64,000 nucleotides of DNA from Streptomyces sp. RPT161 (GTDB lineage: Bacteria > Actinomycetota > Actinomycetes > Streptomycetales > Streptomycetaceae): positions 1 to 64,000 of the forward strand of contig NZ_JAPZVN010000001.1 of assembly GCF_027533845.1 (NCBI RefSeq), in the 5' to 3' direction. The translations under genes and the position numbers were made by a program. The notes below the pieces were generated by a model, which ran no database searches, was not told the origin of the DNA, and saw only the letters and a program-made list of their open reading frames with translations. Positions 41,153-55,754 of this stretch are shown here, one piece after another (the stretch's first letter is position 1; each line of letters begins with the position of its first letter).

Positions 41153-43384
41153 CTATGCGGTACCGGATGCCTTAGGCCGTACGGCGTCCGGCGCCTGGAG
41201 GACCTTAGGCGGCGCCGGTGCCTCCTCAGTCTCGGGCGGCTCGATGCTCAGCCGGGGCAGTCTGCGCTCCAGCCAGCCGGGCAGCCACCAGTTGGCGCCG
41301 CCGAGCAGATGCATCAGCGCCGGTACCAGCAGGGTGCGCAGCACGAACGCGTCCAGCGCGACGGCGGCGGCGAGTCCGATGCCGAACATCGCGATCACCC
41401 GGTCGCCGCTGAGCACGAACGCCAGGAACACCGAAATCATGATCACCGCGGCCGAGTTGATCACCCGGCTGGTCTCGGCCAGCCCGACCCGTACCGCCCG
41501 CCGGTTGTCGCCGGTCTCCCGCCACTCCTCGTACATCCTGCTCACCAGGAACACCTGGTAGTCCATGGAGAGCCCGAACAGCACCGAGACCATGATCACC
41601 GGCAGGAACGGTTCGATGGGACCGGCCCGGCCCAGGCCCAGCAACTCGCTGCCCCAGCCCCAATGGAAGATCGCCACCACCACCCCGAACGAGGAGGCCA
41701 CGGCGGCGAGGTTCATCAGTGCGGCCTTGAGCGGGATGCCCAGGCTGCGGAAGGCGAGCAGCAGCAGTACGCCGCCGAGCGCGATCACCACGCCGACGAA
41801 CACCGGCAGCTTGCCGACGATCACGGACGCGAAGTCGTCGTACCCCGCGGTGACCCCGCCCACGTCGACTTGGAGGTCCGTGCCCTTCTCGGCGGCCGGG
41901 ACCACCTCGTGCCGCAGCCGGTTGATCAGGTCGCTGGTGTCCTGCGACTGCGGCGCCGTGGTGGGCACGACGGTCAGCACCTCGATGTCACCGGAGCGCT
42001 GGGCGGTTCCGGCGGCGACCGAGGCGACGCCGTGGGTGTCGCGCAGGGTGTCGGTGAGCTTGTCCAGGGCGACCTTGTCGGCCGCGTCGTCGGTACGCGC
42101 GACCAGTTGCAGCGGGCCGTTGACGCCCGGCCCGAAGCCCTCGGCGACCAGGTCGTACGCCTTGCGGGTGGTGGATGTCGCGGGATCGTTGCCCTGGTCC
42201 GAGGTACCCAGGCGCATCGACAACGTGGGCACCGCCAGCACCAGCATCACCACTGCGGCCACAGTGGCCAGCAGCCGCGGATGGCGTTCCACGAAGCCCG
42301 ACCAGCGGGCGGCCAGGCCGGTGGGCACTTCCGGCTGCGGGCCGTGCTCGCAGAGCCGTCGCCGCTCACGCTTGCTGAGTGCGAACCTGCCGATCACCCC
42401 CAGCAGCGCGGGCAGCAGGGTGACCGAGGCGGCGACGGTCAGCAGCACGGTCAGCGCGGCGGCGATCGCCACCCCGGTGAGGAAGCTCAGCCGCAGTACG
42501 AGCATGCCCAGCACCGCCACGCACACCGTGCCACCCGCGAACACCACCGCGCGCCCCGAGGTGGCGATGGCCCGCTCCGCCGCCTCGGCCACCGGCAGAC
42601 CGCGCCGTAGGCCCCTGCGGTGCCGGGTGACGATGAACAGCGCGTAGTCGATGCCCACGCCAAGGCCGATCAACGTGCCGAGCATCGGCGCAAAGTTGGC
42701 GATGCTCATGACATGGCTGAGCAGTTGGATGCCCATCGTCGCTGCGCCCACGCTGACCAAGGCGGTCACGATCGGCAGGCACATCGCCGCCAGCGAGCCG
42801 AACGCGATCAGGAGCACCACGGCGGCCACCGCCACCCCGACGACCTCGCTGAGCTGTCCGCTGGCCGGCTGGGTGAGCGCGATGGCGTCACCGCCGAGTT
42901 CGACCTGGAGGTCCTTGGCCGCGGCGCTCTTCGCGGTGCTGACCACGTGCTTCACCTGGCCGGCGTCGAGGTGCTCGGCGTCGGCGTCGAAGGTGACCGT
43001 GGCGTACCCGGTGTGCCCGTCCCGGCTGATCTGCGCGCCACCGGCACCCGCGGCCTGCGGGCCGTACGGGCTGGTGACGGTGCGCACGCCGGGCAGCCGG
43101 GAGACCTCGTCCAGCGCGCGGCCGACCCGCTGCTCCACCGAGGCGGCGCGCACGGTGCCGTGCGTGGTGTGCCAGACGATGGTGTCGGCCGACCCCGCCG
43201 CGCCCGGGAACGACTTGCCGAGCAGCGCCGCCGCCCGCCCGGCCTCGGTGCCGGGAACGTTGTAGACGCTGGAGTACGCGGATCCGGTGGCGAAGGCCGC
43301 CGTGGCGAGTCCGGCGAACGCCGCGAGCCACAGCACGATCACAGCGAGGCGGCGGTGCAGACACCACCGGGCGAGTGCGGCCAT
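41153..43384 (-). CDS. MMPL family (RND-type) membrane transporter
   Basis: Protein of 743 residues with about 12 membrane helices in two related halves, each with a large extracytoplasmic loop. Family motifs are FAPMLGTLIGLGVGIDYALFI in the first half and MVSVLFGLSMDYQVFLVSRM in the second; these contain the conserved GxxxDY proton-relay positions. MMPL proteins export lipids, siderophores or small molecules using the proton gradient. The ATG at 43384 (MAALARWCLHRR) has GGAAG 7 bases upstream. It lies just upstream of the 56-residue protein/LuxR pair on the same strand, with a 91-base gap. Substrate unknown. Confidence 0.93.
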   Translation of the reverse strand: MAALARWCLHRRLAVIVLWLAAFAGLATAAFATGSAYSSVYNVPGTEAGRAAALLGKSFPGAAGSADTIVWHTTHGTVRAASVEQRVGRALDEVSRLPGVRTVTSPYGPQAAGAGGAQISRDGHTGYATVTFDADAEHLDAGQVKHVVSTAKSAAAKDLQVELGGDAIALTQPASGQLSEVVGVAVAAVVLLIAFGSLAAMCLPIVTALVSVGAATMGIQLLSHVMSIANFAPMLGTLIGLGVGIDYALFIVTRHRRGLRRGLPVAEAAERAIATSGRAVVFAGGTVCVAVLGMLVLRLSFLTGVAIAAALTVLLTVAASVTLLPALLGVIGRFALSKRERRRLCEHGPQPEVPTGLAARWSGFVERHPRLLATVAAVVMLVLAVPTLSMRLGTSDQGNDPATSTTRKAYDLVAEGFGPGVNGPLQLVARTDDAADKVALDKLTDTLRDTHGVASVAAGTAQRSGDIEVLTVVPTTAPQSQDTSDLINRLRHEVVPAAEKGTDLQVDVGGVTAGYDDFASVIVGKLPVFVGVVIALGGVLLLLAFRSLGIPLKAALMNLAAVASSFGVVVAIFHWGWGSELLGLGRAGPIEPFLPVIMVSVLFGLSMDYQVFLVSRMYEEWRETGDNRRAVRVGLAETSRVINSAAVIMISVFLAFVLSGDRVIAMFGIGLAAAVALDAFVLRTLLVPALMHLLGGANWWLPGWLERRLPRLSIEPPETEEAPAPPKVLQAPDAVRPKASGTA

Positions 43385-43621
43385 TCCCCTGCTTCCTGGC
43401 GCTTACCGGAACTACCCGGGCAAAAGAATCTTTCGGGCCGAATGCCCTCAAAGAACATGCGGGTACAGCGGTCCACTGTGGCAGCCGGAAGAGATCCTTT
43501 GCGGCTTTCGTGGCCTTCCTCACAGCCGTGGGAGGGAATTCTCAGCGGGCCTTCATCAGGGCCTTACCCAGGCCGTACGCGGCAGCGCCGGGGGCCGCGC
43601 GTCGGGCGCGCCGCCGTACGC

Positions 43622-43660
43622 GAGAGGCGGCGACCCGGGGGTACCGGATCGCCGCCTCTC
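43622..43660 (-). terminator. Terminator of the gat operon
   Basis: Perfect 12-bp stem (GAGAGGCGGCGA / TCGCCGCCTCTC) with a 15-base loop, 17 bases past the gatB stop on the minus strand. Confidence 0.82.
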
Positions 43661-43677
43661 TGGTTCCACGGTGGGTC

Positions 43678-45186
43678 TCAGCCCTGGACGCCCAGGCGCT
43701 CCAGGATCAGCTCGCGGGCCCGGCCCGCGTCGGCCTGGCCGCGGGTGGCCTTCATGACCGCGCCGACCAGCGCGCCCGCCGCCGCGATCTTGCCGTCCCT
43801 GACCTTGTCGGCCACCGCCGGGTTGGCCGCGATGGCCTCGTCCACGGCGGCGCCCAGCGCGCTGTCGTCGGAGACGATGGCCAGCCCGCGCTGCTCCACG
43901 ACCTGGTCCGGGTCGCCCTCGCCGAGCAGCACCGCCTCGATCACCTGGCGGGCCAGCTTGTCGTTGAGCGTGCCCTCGGCGACCAGCTCGCAGACCCGGG
44001 CCACCTGCGCCGCGGAGATCGGCAGCGCGGACAGCTCGGTGCCGGACTCGTTGGCGCGGCGCGCCAGTTCGCCCATCCACCACTTACGGGCCTGGTCGGC
44101 CGGGGCGCCCGCGTCGATCGTGGCGACGATCGGGTCGATGGCGCCCGCGTTGAGTACCGACTGCATCTCGTGGTCCGAGATGCCCCACTCCGCCTGGAGG
44201 CGCTGGCGCCGCACCCGCGGCAACTCCGGCAGCGTCGCCCGCAGTTCCTCGACCCACTCGCGCGACGGCGCGACCGGGACCAGGTCGGGCTCCGGGAAGT
44301 ACCGGTAGTCCTCGGCCTCCTCCTTGATCCGGCCGGAGGTGGTGGAGCCGTCCTCCTCGTGGAAGTGCCGGGTCTCCTGCACGATCTTGCCACCGGTGCC
44401 GAGCACGGCGGCGTGCCGCTGGACCTCGAACCGGACGGCGCGCTCCACGCTGCGCAGCGAGTTGACGTTCTTCGTCTCGGAGCGGGTGCCGAACTTCTCC
44501 TCGCCGATGGGCCGCAGCGACAGGTTGACGTCGCAGCGCATCTGGCCCATCTCCATGCGGGCCTCGGAGACGCCCAACGCCTTGATCAACTCGCGGAGTT
44601 CGGCCACGTACGCCTTGGCGACCTCAGGGGCCTTGGCGCCGGCGCCGACGATCGGCTTGGTGACGATCTCGATCAGCGGGATGCCGGCCCGGTTGTAGTC
44701 GAGCAGCGAGTGCTGGGCGCCGTGGATGCGGCCGGTCGCGCCGCCGACATGGGTGGACTTGCCGGTGTCCTCCTCCATGTGGGCGCGCTCGATCTCGACC
44801 CGGAAGGTCTCGCCGTCGACCTCGACGTCCAGATAGCCGTTGAAGGCGATCGGCTCGTCGTACTGCGAGGTCTGGAAGTTCTTCGGCATGTCCGGATAGA
44901 AGTAGTTCTTCCGGGCGAACCGGCACCACTCGGCGATCTCGCAGTTGAGCGCGAGACCGATCTTGACCGCGGACTCCACGCCGACCGCGTTGACCACCGG
45001 CAGCGAGCCGGGCAGGCCGAGGCAGGTGGGGCAGGTCTGCGAGTTGGGCGGCGCGCCCAGCTCGGTCGAACAGCCGCAGAACATCTTGGTCTTGGTGCCC
45101 AGCTCGACGTGGACCTCAAGGCCCATGACGGGGTCGTAGGCCGCCAGCGCGTCCTCGTACGACACCAGGTCTTCAGTGACAGTCAC
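43678..45186 (-). CDS. gatB: Asp-tRNA(Asn)/Glu-tRNA(Gln) amidotransferase subunit B
   Basis: Protein of 502 residues that binds the mischarged tRNA and activates its acyl group with ATP, receiving ammonia from GatA. Motifs are [18 protein letters not shown], the zinc cysteines in CGCSTE and [26 protein letters not shown] and the C-terminal GatB/YqeY tail domain. The GTG at 45186 has AAGGGA upstream. It is last in gatC-gatA-79-residue gene-gatB and is closed by a terminator. Confidence 0.97.
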   Translation of the reverse strand: MTVTEDLVSYEDALAAYDPVMGLEVHVELGTKTKMFCGCSTELGAPPNSQTCPTCLGLPGSLPVVNAVGVESAVKIGLALNCEIAEWCRFARKNYFYPDMPKNFQTSQYDEPIAFNGYLDVEVDGETFRVEIERAHMEEDTGKSTHVGGATGRIHGAQHSLLDYNRAGIPLIEIVTKPIVGAGAKAPEVAKAYVAELRELIKALGVSEARMEMGQMRCDVNLSLRPIGEEKFGTRSETKNVNSLRSVERAVRFEVQRHAAVLGTGGKIVQETRHFHEEDGSTTSGRIKEEAEDYRYFPEPDLVPVAPSREWVEELRATLPELPRVRRQRLQAEWGISDHEMQSVLNAGAIDPIVATIDAGAPADQARKWWMGELARRANESGTELSALPISAAQVARVCELVAEGTLNDKLARQVIEAVLLGEGDPDQVVEQRGLAIVSDDSALGAAVDEAIAANPAVADKVRDGKIAAAGALVGAVMKATRGQADAGRARELILERLGVQG

Positions 45187-45210
45187 GGAAACTTTCCCTT
45201 TTCTGACCCG

Positions 45211-45446
45211 TCAGTCGGCGAGGACGTCGCCGCTGTCGAGGCGGCGCAGATCGCGTACGAGCAGGGCCACGCCGGTGACGATGGCCGTCGCACCCACCAC
45301 CGCGTCGATGAGCTTGAGCTTGTCGCCCTCGCTCCGCGCGGTGCGCAGCTGCTTGATCACGGAGACGGCACCGAACAGCGAGGTGCCGATCTGCAGGTAG
45401 GTGCCGGGCTTGGACTTCTTGAAGCCCTTGACCTTCTTCGCGGTGC

Positions 45447-45450
<4 letters not shown>
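45211..45450 (-). CDS. Conserved small membrane protein inside the gat operon
   Basis: Protein of 79 residues with a basic N-terminus ([20 protein letters not shown]) and two hydrophobic stretches ([15 protein letters not shown] and [19 protein letters not shown]), so probably a small membrane protein. The start overlaps the gatA stop by ATGA and it precedes gatB by 24 bases, so it is translationally coupled. I recall that S. coelicolor has an equivalent gene between gatA and gatB, but know of no function. Confidence 0.85.
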
Positions 45451-46940
<1,490 letters not shown>

Positions 46941-47038
46941 GCCCCTGCCTTACTGTTCGCTTCTCCGCCCGCGCGGCGCAGAGGCGCGGCTTTCGTGGTC
47001 GGGTGCGGCCCGGCGGCCGCGCGCACGTCACTCACGGT

Positions 47039-47335
47039 TCAGTCCTCCCCCAGGATCTGCGGCACCTTGAAGCGCTGCTGTTCCTGCGCCGGGGCACAGG
47101 AGAGGGCCTGCTCGGGGGTCAGCGACGGCCGGACGGTGTCCGGGCGCATGACGTTGGTGAGCGGCAGGGGGTGGGAGGTCGGCGGTACGTCCTCGCCGGC
47201 CACCTCGGAGACGCGGGCGACCGCGCCGATGATCTCGTCGAGCTGCTCGGCGAAGTGATCGAGCTCTTCGTCCTTCAGCTCAAGACGCGACAGCCGGCCG
47301 AGGTGGGCGACCTCCTCGCGCGTGATGCCAGGCAT
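47039..47335 (-). CDS. gatC: Asp-tRNA(Asn)/Glu-tRNA(Gln) amidotransferase subunit C
   Basis: Protein of 98 residues that clamps the GatA-GatB complex. Features are [20 protein letters not shown], the [20 protein letters not shown] helix and a C-terminal [16 protein letters not shown] with FKVPQIL. The ATG at 47335 has GAGGAT about 7 bases upstream. It is first in the gat operon. Confidence 0.96.
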   Translation of the reverse strand: MPGITREEVAHLGRLSRLELKDEELDHFAEQLDEIIGAVARVSEVAGEDVPPTSHPLPLTNVMRPDTVRPSLTPEQALSCAPAQEQQRFKVPQILGED

Positions 47336-47539
47336 GCGGCGATCCTCAGGGAGTGAGTCTGTAGTTTCCGCGCCCAATCCTATGGCTCCCGCCCCCACCC
47401 CCGCGAAACGGTTATGCCTGTGGCCCCGCCGGGGGCTCTCCCGCCCCGGCCACGGCGTCACCCCGGGCGCTTCGGGCGGGGCCTGGAGCCCCGGCTGGAG
47501 GCGGGGGTCGGGCGGCGCCGCCAGCGAGGTCTGGGCGCA

Positions 47540-47560
47540 GCCCCAGGCGAAGCCTGGGGC
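47540..47560 (-). terminator. Terminator of the RmdB-like gene
   Basis: Perfect 9-bp stem (GCCCCAGGC / GCCTGGGGC) with a 3-base loop, 32 bases past the stop on the minus strand. The remaining 47336-47539 is GC-rich with no gene seen. Confidence 0.75.
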
Positions 47561-47592
47561 ACACCCGCGGAGAGGGGCGGTGGGTGGGAGAG

Positions 47593-49704
47593 CTACTTCA
47601 CGGGCTGGCCCGAAGGGGACGCCTGCGTGGGGCGAACGGAATCATCCCCGCGATGCCACCCGCTCTTCGCCCGGATCCGCAGCCACGCCGTCGTCTCCTC
47701 CGGCGGCATCGCCGCCGCCACCAGCCAGCCCTGGATCGCGTCGCACCCGAGATCGCGCAGCCGCTCCCACGTCTCGTCGTCCTCGACGCCCTCCGCGACC
47801 ACGAGCAGGCCCAGGGAATGGGCCAGATCCACCGTGCAGCGCACGATCTCCGCGTCCTCGTTGTCGACCACCAGCCGGGCCACGAACGACCTGTCGATCT
47901 TCAGCTCGCTCACCGGCAGCCGCCGCAGATGCACCAGCGACGAGTACCCGGTGCCGAAGTCGTCCAGCGACATCTTCACCCCGTGCCCGGTCAACCCGGC
48001 CAGCGTGTCGGCGGCGCGCTGCGGATCCTCCAGCAGTACGTGTTCGGTGATCTCCAACTGCAGCGCCCCCGGCGGCACTCCATGCCGCGCCAGCCGCGCC
48101 GCCACCGCACCCGCGAACCCGGGGCTGTGCACATCGCGTGGCGAGACGTTCACCGCGACCGGCACCTCTATGCCCATCTGGCGCCACCGCGCCACCTGCG
48201 CCAGCGCGGTCTCCAGCACGTACTCGGTCAACTGCGGCATCAGTCCGGAGCTCTCGGCGATCGCGATGAACTCCTCGGGGCTGACCCGCCCGCGCTCCGG
48301 ATGCTCCCAGCGCAGCAGCGCCTCAAGTCCGGCCACCTGTCCGTCGAACCGCACCTTGGGCTGGTAGTGCAGCTTGACGTCCCCGACGTCCAGCGCGCGC
48401 CGCAGATCGCCCAACAGGCCGAGCCGGTCAGGGGTGTTGCCGTCCCGGGTGGCCTCGTACACCTCGACCCCGCTACGGTCCTGCTTGGCCTCGTACATCG
48501 CGACGTCCGCGCGCCGCAGCAGCCCCTCGGCGTCCACCGCGTGGTCCGGGAAGACGGCCACGCCGGCGCTGGCCTCCAGCACCAGCGTCAGCCCGTCCAG
48601 GTTGAGCGGTGAGCTGAGCGCCCCGACCAGCGTGCGGGCCACCCGCTGGGCGCGGGTCGGCGAGTCGCAGGCGGGCAGCAGCACGGCGAACTCGTCGCCG
48701 CCGAGCCGGGCGGCCTCCGCGCCGCGCGGCAGTGCGAGCCGTAGCCGGTCAGCTATCTGCAACAGCAGCCGGTCACCGGCGAGATGACCCAGTGTGTCAT
48801 TGACCGAGCGGAACCGGTCGAGATCTATCAGTACCAGTGCCGCACGTTCACCGTTGCGTTCCGCGTGGTCCAGCGCCGACCAGGTGCGCTCCAACAGCCA
48901 CTGGCGGTTGGGCAGTCCGGTCAGCGGGTCGCGCAGCTGCTCCTCCGCCCGGGCCCTGGCGATCCACAGCGTGGAGTCCAGCGCGATCAGCGGCACCGCG
49001 AACAGCGGCAGCACCACCGGCATCCGGTCGGCCACCACGACGATCAGCGGCGAGATGCCCAGTAGCGCCACCCCGACCAGGGCCTGCCGTATCAGCGCGG
49101 TACGGGCCACCGTGGGCAGCCCGCCGCCGCGCGGCGCGACCGCGTACCACAGCAGGGTGCGGGTCGCCGCGAGGTAGCACAGCGAGGCCGCGACGACCAC
49201 CGGCAGCGCTGACAGCTCCCAGGTCTCGGGCCGCCAGGGGCGTTCCACGGAAGGGTGGTTGCCGGACACCGTCAGCGCCAGCGCGGCCGCGCCGATGCCC
49301 AGGATGTCCACCGCCCCGTGCAGCACCGCCTGCCGCCATCGGTGCCTGCGGGCGGTGCCGACCAGCACCACCACCGCCAGGCTGACCAGGACCGAGGGCA
49401 CCCAGCCGTACAGCAGCAGCACCGCCAGGGTGAGCGCGGCGCCCGATCCGGTGCCGCCCCACCAGCGGTCGCGGCCGAGCGCCACCAGATGGCCGACGAT
49501 GATGCCGGTGAGGATGGCGAACGCCCAGCCCGGCGCGCCGCCGGGGAACAGGGCGTGACCGTCCGCCAGTATCCGTGCCACGCCCGCCGTGAGCGCCAGC
49601 GCGGCACCGGCTACCAGCCCTCCGCGCAGCACCGCCGGGGGTACCGGCGGCACGGCGGACCGCCGTCGGCGCGAAGCCGGTTCGGCGCTGTCCGTCGGTT
49701 TCAT
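47593..49704 (-). CDS. rmdB: Membrane GGDEF-EAL protein, RmdB-like
   Basis: Protein of 703 residues: about seven membrane helices (about 25-245), GGDEF ([13 protein letters not shown], signature [11 protein letters not shown] near 333) and EAL (GLEALLRW near 460). The EAL active-site set is complete: [34 protein letters not shown] and VAEGVED. It should hydrolyse c-di-GMP and may also synthesise it. Its position between gatC and ligA matches S. coelicolor RmdB (SCO5495), a phosphodiesterase affecting development, as I recall. The ATG at 49704 has GAGGGA upstream. Monocistronic. Confidence 0.93.
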   Translation of the reverse strand: MKPTDSAEPASRRRRSAVPPVPPAVLRGGLVAGAALALTAGVARILADGHALFPGGAPGWAFAILTGIIVGHLVALGRDRWWGGTGSGAALTLAVLLLYGWVPSVLVSLAVVVLVGTARRHRWRQAVLHGAVDILGIGAAALALTVSGNHPSVERPWRPETWELSALPVVVAASLCYLAATRTLLWYAVAPRGGGLPTVARTALIRQALVGVALLGISPLIVVVADRMPVVLPLFAVPLIALDSTLWIARARAEEQLRDPLTGLPNRQWLLERTWSALDHAERNGERAALVLIDLDRFRSVNDTLGHLAGDRLLLQIADRLRLALPRGAEAARLGGDEFAVLLPACDSPTRAQRVARTLVGALSSPLNLDGLTLVLEASAGVAVFPDHAVDAEGLLRRADVAMYEAKQDRSGVEVYEATRDGNTPDRLGLLGDLRRALDVGDVKLHYQPKVRFDGQVAGLEALLRWEHPERGRVSPEEFIAIAESSGLMPQLTEYVLETALAQVARWRQMGIEVPVAVNVSPRDVHSPGFAGAVAARLARHGVPPGALQLEITEHVLLEDPQRAADTLAGLTGHGVKMSLDDFGTGYSSLVHLRRLPVSELKIDRSFVARLVVDNEDAEIVRCTVDLAHSLGLLVVAEGVEDDETWERLRDLGCDAIQGWLVAAAMPPEETTAWLRIRAKSGWHRGDDSVRPTQASPSGQPVK

Positions 49705-49899
49705 GCCCGTCCCTCTCACAGCCGGGGGTGCTGCGCCTGTTGGTCGCCACGCCCGGCGTTGGGACTGATGCCCGGCAGGAGCGCTCCTCAACAGTAGGCC
49801 GGATAAGCCTGCCGCGGGCAGCGATCCACCGTGGTTGCCCGAATGGAACACTGCTTCCCTCATCCTTCTGGTATGCGCCGAACGGGTGACGTATACCTG

Positions 49900-52077
<2,178 letters not shown>

Positions 52078-52097
52078 TCATTGCGCGCTGCGGGCGG

Positions 52098-53144
52098 CTA
52101 CTCAGGGTCGTCGACGAGTGTCCTGGCCGCCTTGACGCAGTGCGCCAGCGCCGCGCGGGCGTACGCTGGCGAGGCGCCCGCGAGACCGCACGCCGGAGTC
52201 ACCACCACGGACTCCGCGAGGGTCCCCGGTGCCAGCCCCAGCCTGCGCCACAACGACCGGACACCACTGACGCTACCGGCAGGGTCTGACAATGCCCTCG
52301 AATCGGTGCCCGAATCCGCGTCCGCGCCGGGCACCACTCCGGCGAGCAGTTTGACGCCTCCTTCAACCGCTTCCCCGATGGCGTCCCACTCACGCTCCGT
52401 GAGCAGTGCGAAGTCGAACGACACACCGGTGAAACCGGAGCGCCGCAGCAGCGCGAACGGCACGGCGGGGGCGCACGAATGCGCGATCACTGGCGTGCGC
52501 ACCGCCGCCACGACCTGCCGCAACGCGCCCTCCACCACCGCTCGGTCCACCACCCGGTACGTCCGGTAGCCGCTTGCGGTGCGCACCTGCCCACGCAGTA
52601 CGGCGGCGAGCGACGGCTCGTCCAGTTGCAGCACCACCTCGGCACCCGGCACTCGGCGCCGCACCTCCGCCACGTGCTGCCGCAGGCCCTCGGCGAGCGA
52701 GGCGGTCAGGTCCCGGCAGGCGCCGGGGTCGCCGAGCGCCGCCTCACCGCCCTTCAACTCGACGCAGGCGGCCAGCGTCCACGGCCCCACGGCCTGCACC
52801 TTCAGCGGACCGGTGTACCCCTGGGTGAACTCCTCCAGCGCGTCCAGGTCCTCGCCCAGCCAGGCCCGGGCGCGCCGGGTGTCGCGGCCCGGCCGGTCGC
52901 CGAACCGCCAGCCGCTGGGCTCAACCCGGGCGTACAGCTCCACCAGCATGCCGAGGGAGCGGCCGATCATGTCGGCGCCCGGTCCGCGTGCGGGCAGCTC
53001 CGGCAGGAACGGCAGCGCTTCCACCGTTCCGACGGCGGTGCGCGCGGCCTCCCGAGCGTCGCCGCCGGGCATGGATCCCACGCCGGTGGCCGCTCCGACG
53101 GGCGGCTCGAAAGGGCGGGGCTGGGTTTCGTTGTCCGTGCTCAC
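52098..53144 (-). CDS. MetE-like cobalamin-independent methionine synthase family protein
   Basis: Protein of 348 residues resembling the C-terminal catalytic half of MetE (UROD/MetE-like superfamily). The zinc-site pattern HxC is in IAHSCAP with a distant Cys in VTPACGLAG; GVGSMPGG opens the fold and LDEPSLA is a conserved loop. Free-standing MetE C-terminal proteins may transfer a methyl group from a donor other than methyltetrahydrofolate. The GTG at 53144 has no Shine-Dalgarno, but TACGCT lies just before it, so it may be leaderless. It is followed closely by ligA. Confidence 0.85.
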   Translation of the reverse strand: MSTDNETQPRPFEPPVGAATGVGSMPGGDAREAARTAVGTVEALPFLPELPARGPGADMIGRSLGMLVELYARVEPSGWRFGDRPGRDTRRARAWLGEDLDALEEFTQGYTGPLKVQAVGPWTLAACVELKGGEAALGDPGACRDLTASLAEGLRQHVAEVRRRVPGAEVVLQLDEPSLAAVLRGQVRTASGYRTYRVVDRAVVEGALRQVVAAVRTPVIAHSCAPAVPFALLRRSGFTGVSFDFALLTEREWDAIGEAVEGGVKLLAGVVPGADADSGTDSRALSDPAGSVSGVRSLWRRLGLAPGTLAESVVVTPACGLAGASPAYARAALAHCVKAARTLVDDPE

Positions 53145-53263
53145 GCCCTGAGCGTATGAGACGGCCGGGGCGGGGCGCGCCCGGGCCGCGATCCAGGAAG
53201 ATCTCCCACCGCCCGCCCGTCACCGCCCGACGCGGCACCGCCCGGGCCGGCCGTGGTTACCGG

Positions 53264-53953
53264 CTACCGTCCCGGGCGGATCGACAGTTCGGTGATCTCC
53301 GCGTCGCGCGGCAGGTCGAGGGCGGTGAGCACGGTCGTGGCGACCGACTCGGGGGCGATCCACCGCTGCGGGTCGTACTCCTTGCCCTCCTGCTGGTGCA
53401 CCTTCTGCTGCATCGGGCTGGCGGTGCGGCCGGGGTGGATGCTGGTCACCCGTACGCCGTTGTCGTGCTCCTCGGCGCGCAGCGAGTCCGCCAGCGCCTT
53501 CAGGCCGTGCTTGCTGGCCGCGTACGCGCCCCAGTCGGGGTTGGCGCGCAGGCCCGCGCCGGAGTTCAGGAAGACCACATGGCCGCGGGCCAGCCGCAGT
53601 TGGGGCAGCAGCAGCCGGGTCAGCTCGGCGGGTGCGACGAGGTTGGCGGCGAGCGTACGGTTCCAGGTCTGCACGCTCGTCTCAGCGATCAGTCCGAGGT
53701 CCACCACGCCCGCGACGTGCAGCAGCGAGTCGAGTCGGTCGGGCAGCGTCTGGTGGCCGAACGCCCAGGACAACCGCTCCGGTTCGGCCAGGTCGCCGAC
53801 GAGGGTGCGGGCGCCCGGGAAGGCCTCGGCGAGTTCCTTGGCGCGGCCCGCGTCCCGGGCCAGCAGCCACAGTTCGTCGCCGCGGTCGAGGAGACGGCGG
53901 GTGACCGCCGCGCCGATGCCGGAACCCGCTCCGGTGATCAGATGCGTACTCAT
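53264..53953 (-). CDS. Short-chain dehydrogenase/reductase
   Basis: Protein of 229 residues with a classical SDR Rossmann fold. The cofactor loop is TGAGSGIGAAV, the NNAG-like position is HVAGVV, the catalytic Ser lies in FLNSGAG and the YxxxK in YAASKHGLKALA. Missing longer loops make it a short form. The substrate cannot be predicted. It starts 25 bases after the LOG gene and may belong to the mnmA-LOG-SDR operon. Confidence 0.87.
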   Translation of the reverse strand: MSTHLITGAGSGIGAAVTRRLLDRGDELWLLARDAGRAKELAEAFPGARTLVGDLAEPERLSWAFGHQTLPDRLDSLLHVAGVVDLGLIAETSVQTWNRTLAANLVAPAELTRLLLPQLRLARGHVVFLNSGAGLRANPDWGAYAASKHGLKALADSLRAEEHDNGVRVTSIHPGRTASPMQQKVHQQEGKEYDPQRWIAPESVATTVLTALDLPRDAEITELSIRPGR

Positions 53954-53978
53954 GCCGCCATGCTGTCATCACCGGGCA

Positions 53979-54518
53979 TCACTGGATGCCGACGGCCTCC
54001 TCCAGATAGGCCAGCGCGCCGACGCCGTCCTCGGCGAAGAACACCAGGTCGGCCAGCGGCAGTGGAAGGAAGCCCTCCTCCTCCATGCGCTGGAACTGCT
54101 GCCGGAGGCCGTCGTAGAAGCCGGCCGCGTTGAGCAGCACCACCGGCTTGGTGTGCAGCCCGTGCTTCTTCAGCTCCAGTATCTCGGTGGCCTCGTCCAG
54201 CGTGCCGGTGCCGCCCACCATGATCACGATCGCGTCGGAGCGGGCCAGCAACTGCGCCTTGCGCTCGGCGAGATCGGCGGTCACCACCATCTCGTCCGCG
54301 TCTGTCCGCGCCTTGTCGCCCAGGAACTCCACGGACACCCCGACCAGGCGCCCGCCGTTCTCCCGCACGCCGTCCGCGACCACCTTCATCAGACCGACGT
54401 CGGACCCACCCCACACCAGGGTGTGCCCACCCTTGCCTATGAGTTCCGCGAACTCCCGGGCGGGGGTGGTGTATCGCTCGTCCAGATCGGCCGCGGAGAG
54501 GAAGACGCAGATGTTCAT
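53979..54518 (-). CDS. LOG family (cytokinin-activating-like) protein
   Basis: Protein of 179 residues of the LOG/lysine decarboxylase-like family. The Rossmann-like core has [15 protein letters not shown] near the N-terminus, [13 protein letters not shown] and [15 protein letters not shown], a variant of PGGxGTxxE with Val in place of Pro. Relatives hydrolyse nucleoside monophosphates to free cytokinin-like bases. The ATG at 54518 overlaps the mnmA stop by 4 bases. The tie to a tRNA modification enzyme is suggestive, since cytokinin bases derive from tRNA modification, but this link is inference. Confidence 0.87.
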   Translation of the reverse strand: MNICVFLSAADLDERYTTPAREFAELIGKGGHTLVWGGSDVGLMKVVADGVRENGGRLVGVSVEFLGDKARTDADEMVVTADLAERKAQLLARSDAIVIMVGGTGTLDEATEILELKKHGLHTKPVVLLNAAGFYDGLRQQFQRMEEEGFLPLPLADLVFFAEDGVGALAYLEEAVGIQ

Positions 54519-55672
54519 ACGGCTACGGTAGCCGCACCCTCGCGCCGCTCCGTCGTCGCGATGGTGGCCGAACCGACCACCCTGGTGCCGTCGTAGAGCA
54601 CCACGGCCTGGCCGGGGGCGACTCCGCGTACGGGCTCGGTGAAGCGCACCCGCAGCTCCCCGTCGACGAGTTCGGCGGTGACCCGCGACTCGCCGCCGTG
54701 GGCGCGCAGTTGGGCGGTGTACTGGCCAGGGCCGGTCGGCGGGGTGCCGCACCAGCGGGGCTTGACGGCGGTCAGGGCCACCACGTCCAGGGCCTCGGCC
54801 GGGCCGACGGTGACCGTGTTGTTCACCGGGGAGATGTCCAGCACGTACCGCGGCTTGCCGTCGGCGGCCGGGGTGCCGATCCGCAGGCCCTTGCGCTGGC
54901 CGATGGTGAAGCCGTAAGCGCCCTCGTGGGTACCGAGTTTGGTGCCGTCCTGGTCCACGATGTCGCCTTCCGCGGTGCCCAGGCGCTTGGCCAGGAAGCC
55001 CTGGGTGTCGCCGTCGGCGATGAAGCAGATGTCGTGGCTGTCCGGCTTCTTGGCGACGGCCAGACCGCGGCGCTCCGCCTCGGCGCGGATCTCGTCCTTG
55101 GTGGTGAGGGTGTCGCCGAGGGGGAACATGGCGTGCGCGAGCTGCCGCTCGTCGAGCACGCCGAGGACGTACGACTGGTCCTTGGCGGCATCGCTGGCGC
55201 GGTGCAGTTCGCGGGTGCCGTCCTCGCGGAGCACGACCGTGGCGTAGTGGCCGGTGCACACCGCGTCGAAGCCGAGCGCCAGGGCCTTGTCCAGCAGCGC
55301 CGCGAACTTGATCTTCTCGTTGCAGCGCAGGCAGGGGTTGGGGGTGCGGCCGGCCGCGTACTCGGCGAGGAAGTCCTCGACGACGTCCTCGCGGAAGCGG
55401 TCGGCGAGGTCCCACACGTAGAAGGGGATGCCGATCACGTCGGCGGCGCGCCGGGCGTCCCGGGAGTCCTCGATCGTGCAGCAGCCACGGGCGCCGGTAC
55501 GGAAGGACTGCGGGTTCGCCGACAGGGCGAGGTGGACGCCGGTCACGTCATGCCCCGCCTCGGCGGCCCGGGCAGCGGCGACGGCGGAATCCACCCCACC
55601 GGACATCGCCGCGAGCACCCGGAGGCGGCTGCCGTTACGAGGCCCGTTCGGGGCGCCTGGGAATTCAGTCAT
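54515..55672 (-). CDS. mnmA: tRNA-specific 2-thiouridylase
   Basis: Protein of 385 residues that adds sulfur to C2 of the wobble uridine of Lys, Glu and Gln tRNAs, using ATP and persulfide sulfur. The PP-loop [10 protein letters not shown] is near residue 24. The catalytic cysteines are in [12 protein letters not shown] and [24 protein letters not shown] is a family block. The N-terminal tail before the PP-loop is short. It is downstream of the cysteine desulfurase gene on the same strand, a natural sulfur donor, across a repeat-bearing 363-base gap. It overlaps the LOG gene. Confidence 0.96.
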   Translation of the reverse strand: MTEFPGAPNGPRNGSRLRVLAAMSGGVDSAVAAARAAEAGHDVTGVHLALSANPQSFRTGARGCCTIEDSRDARRAADVIGIPFYVWDLADRFREDVVEDFLAEYAAGRTPNPCLRCNEKIKFAALLDKALALGFDAVCTGHYATVVLREDGTRELHRASDAAKDQSYVLGVLDERQLAHAMFPLGDTLTTKDEIRAEAERRGLAVAKKPDSHDICFIADGDTQGFLAKRLGTAEGDIVDQDGTKLGTHEGAYGFTIGQRKGLRIGTPAADGKPRYVLDISPVNNTVTVGPAEALDVVALTAVKPRWCGTPPTGPGQYTAQLRAHGGESRVTAELVDGELRVRFTEPVRGVAPGQAVVLYDGTRVVGSATIATTERREGAATVAV

Positions 55673-55754
55673 AGCCCTTCAAGAGTACGCGGCGCGGCGG
55701 ACTACCCGAGGGCCAGAGCATCGCCCTCCCACCCGCCCGGTCCACAGCGCCCGG

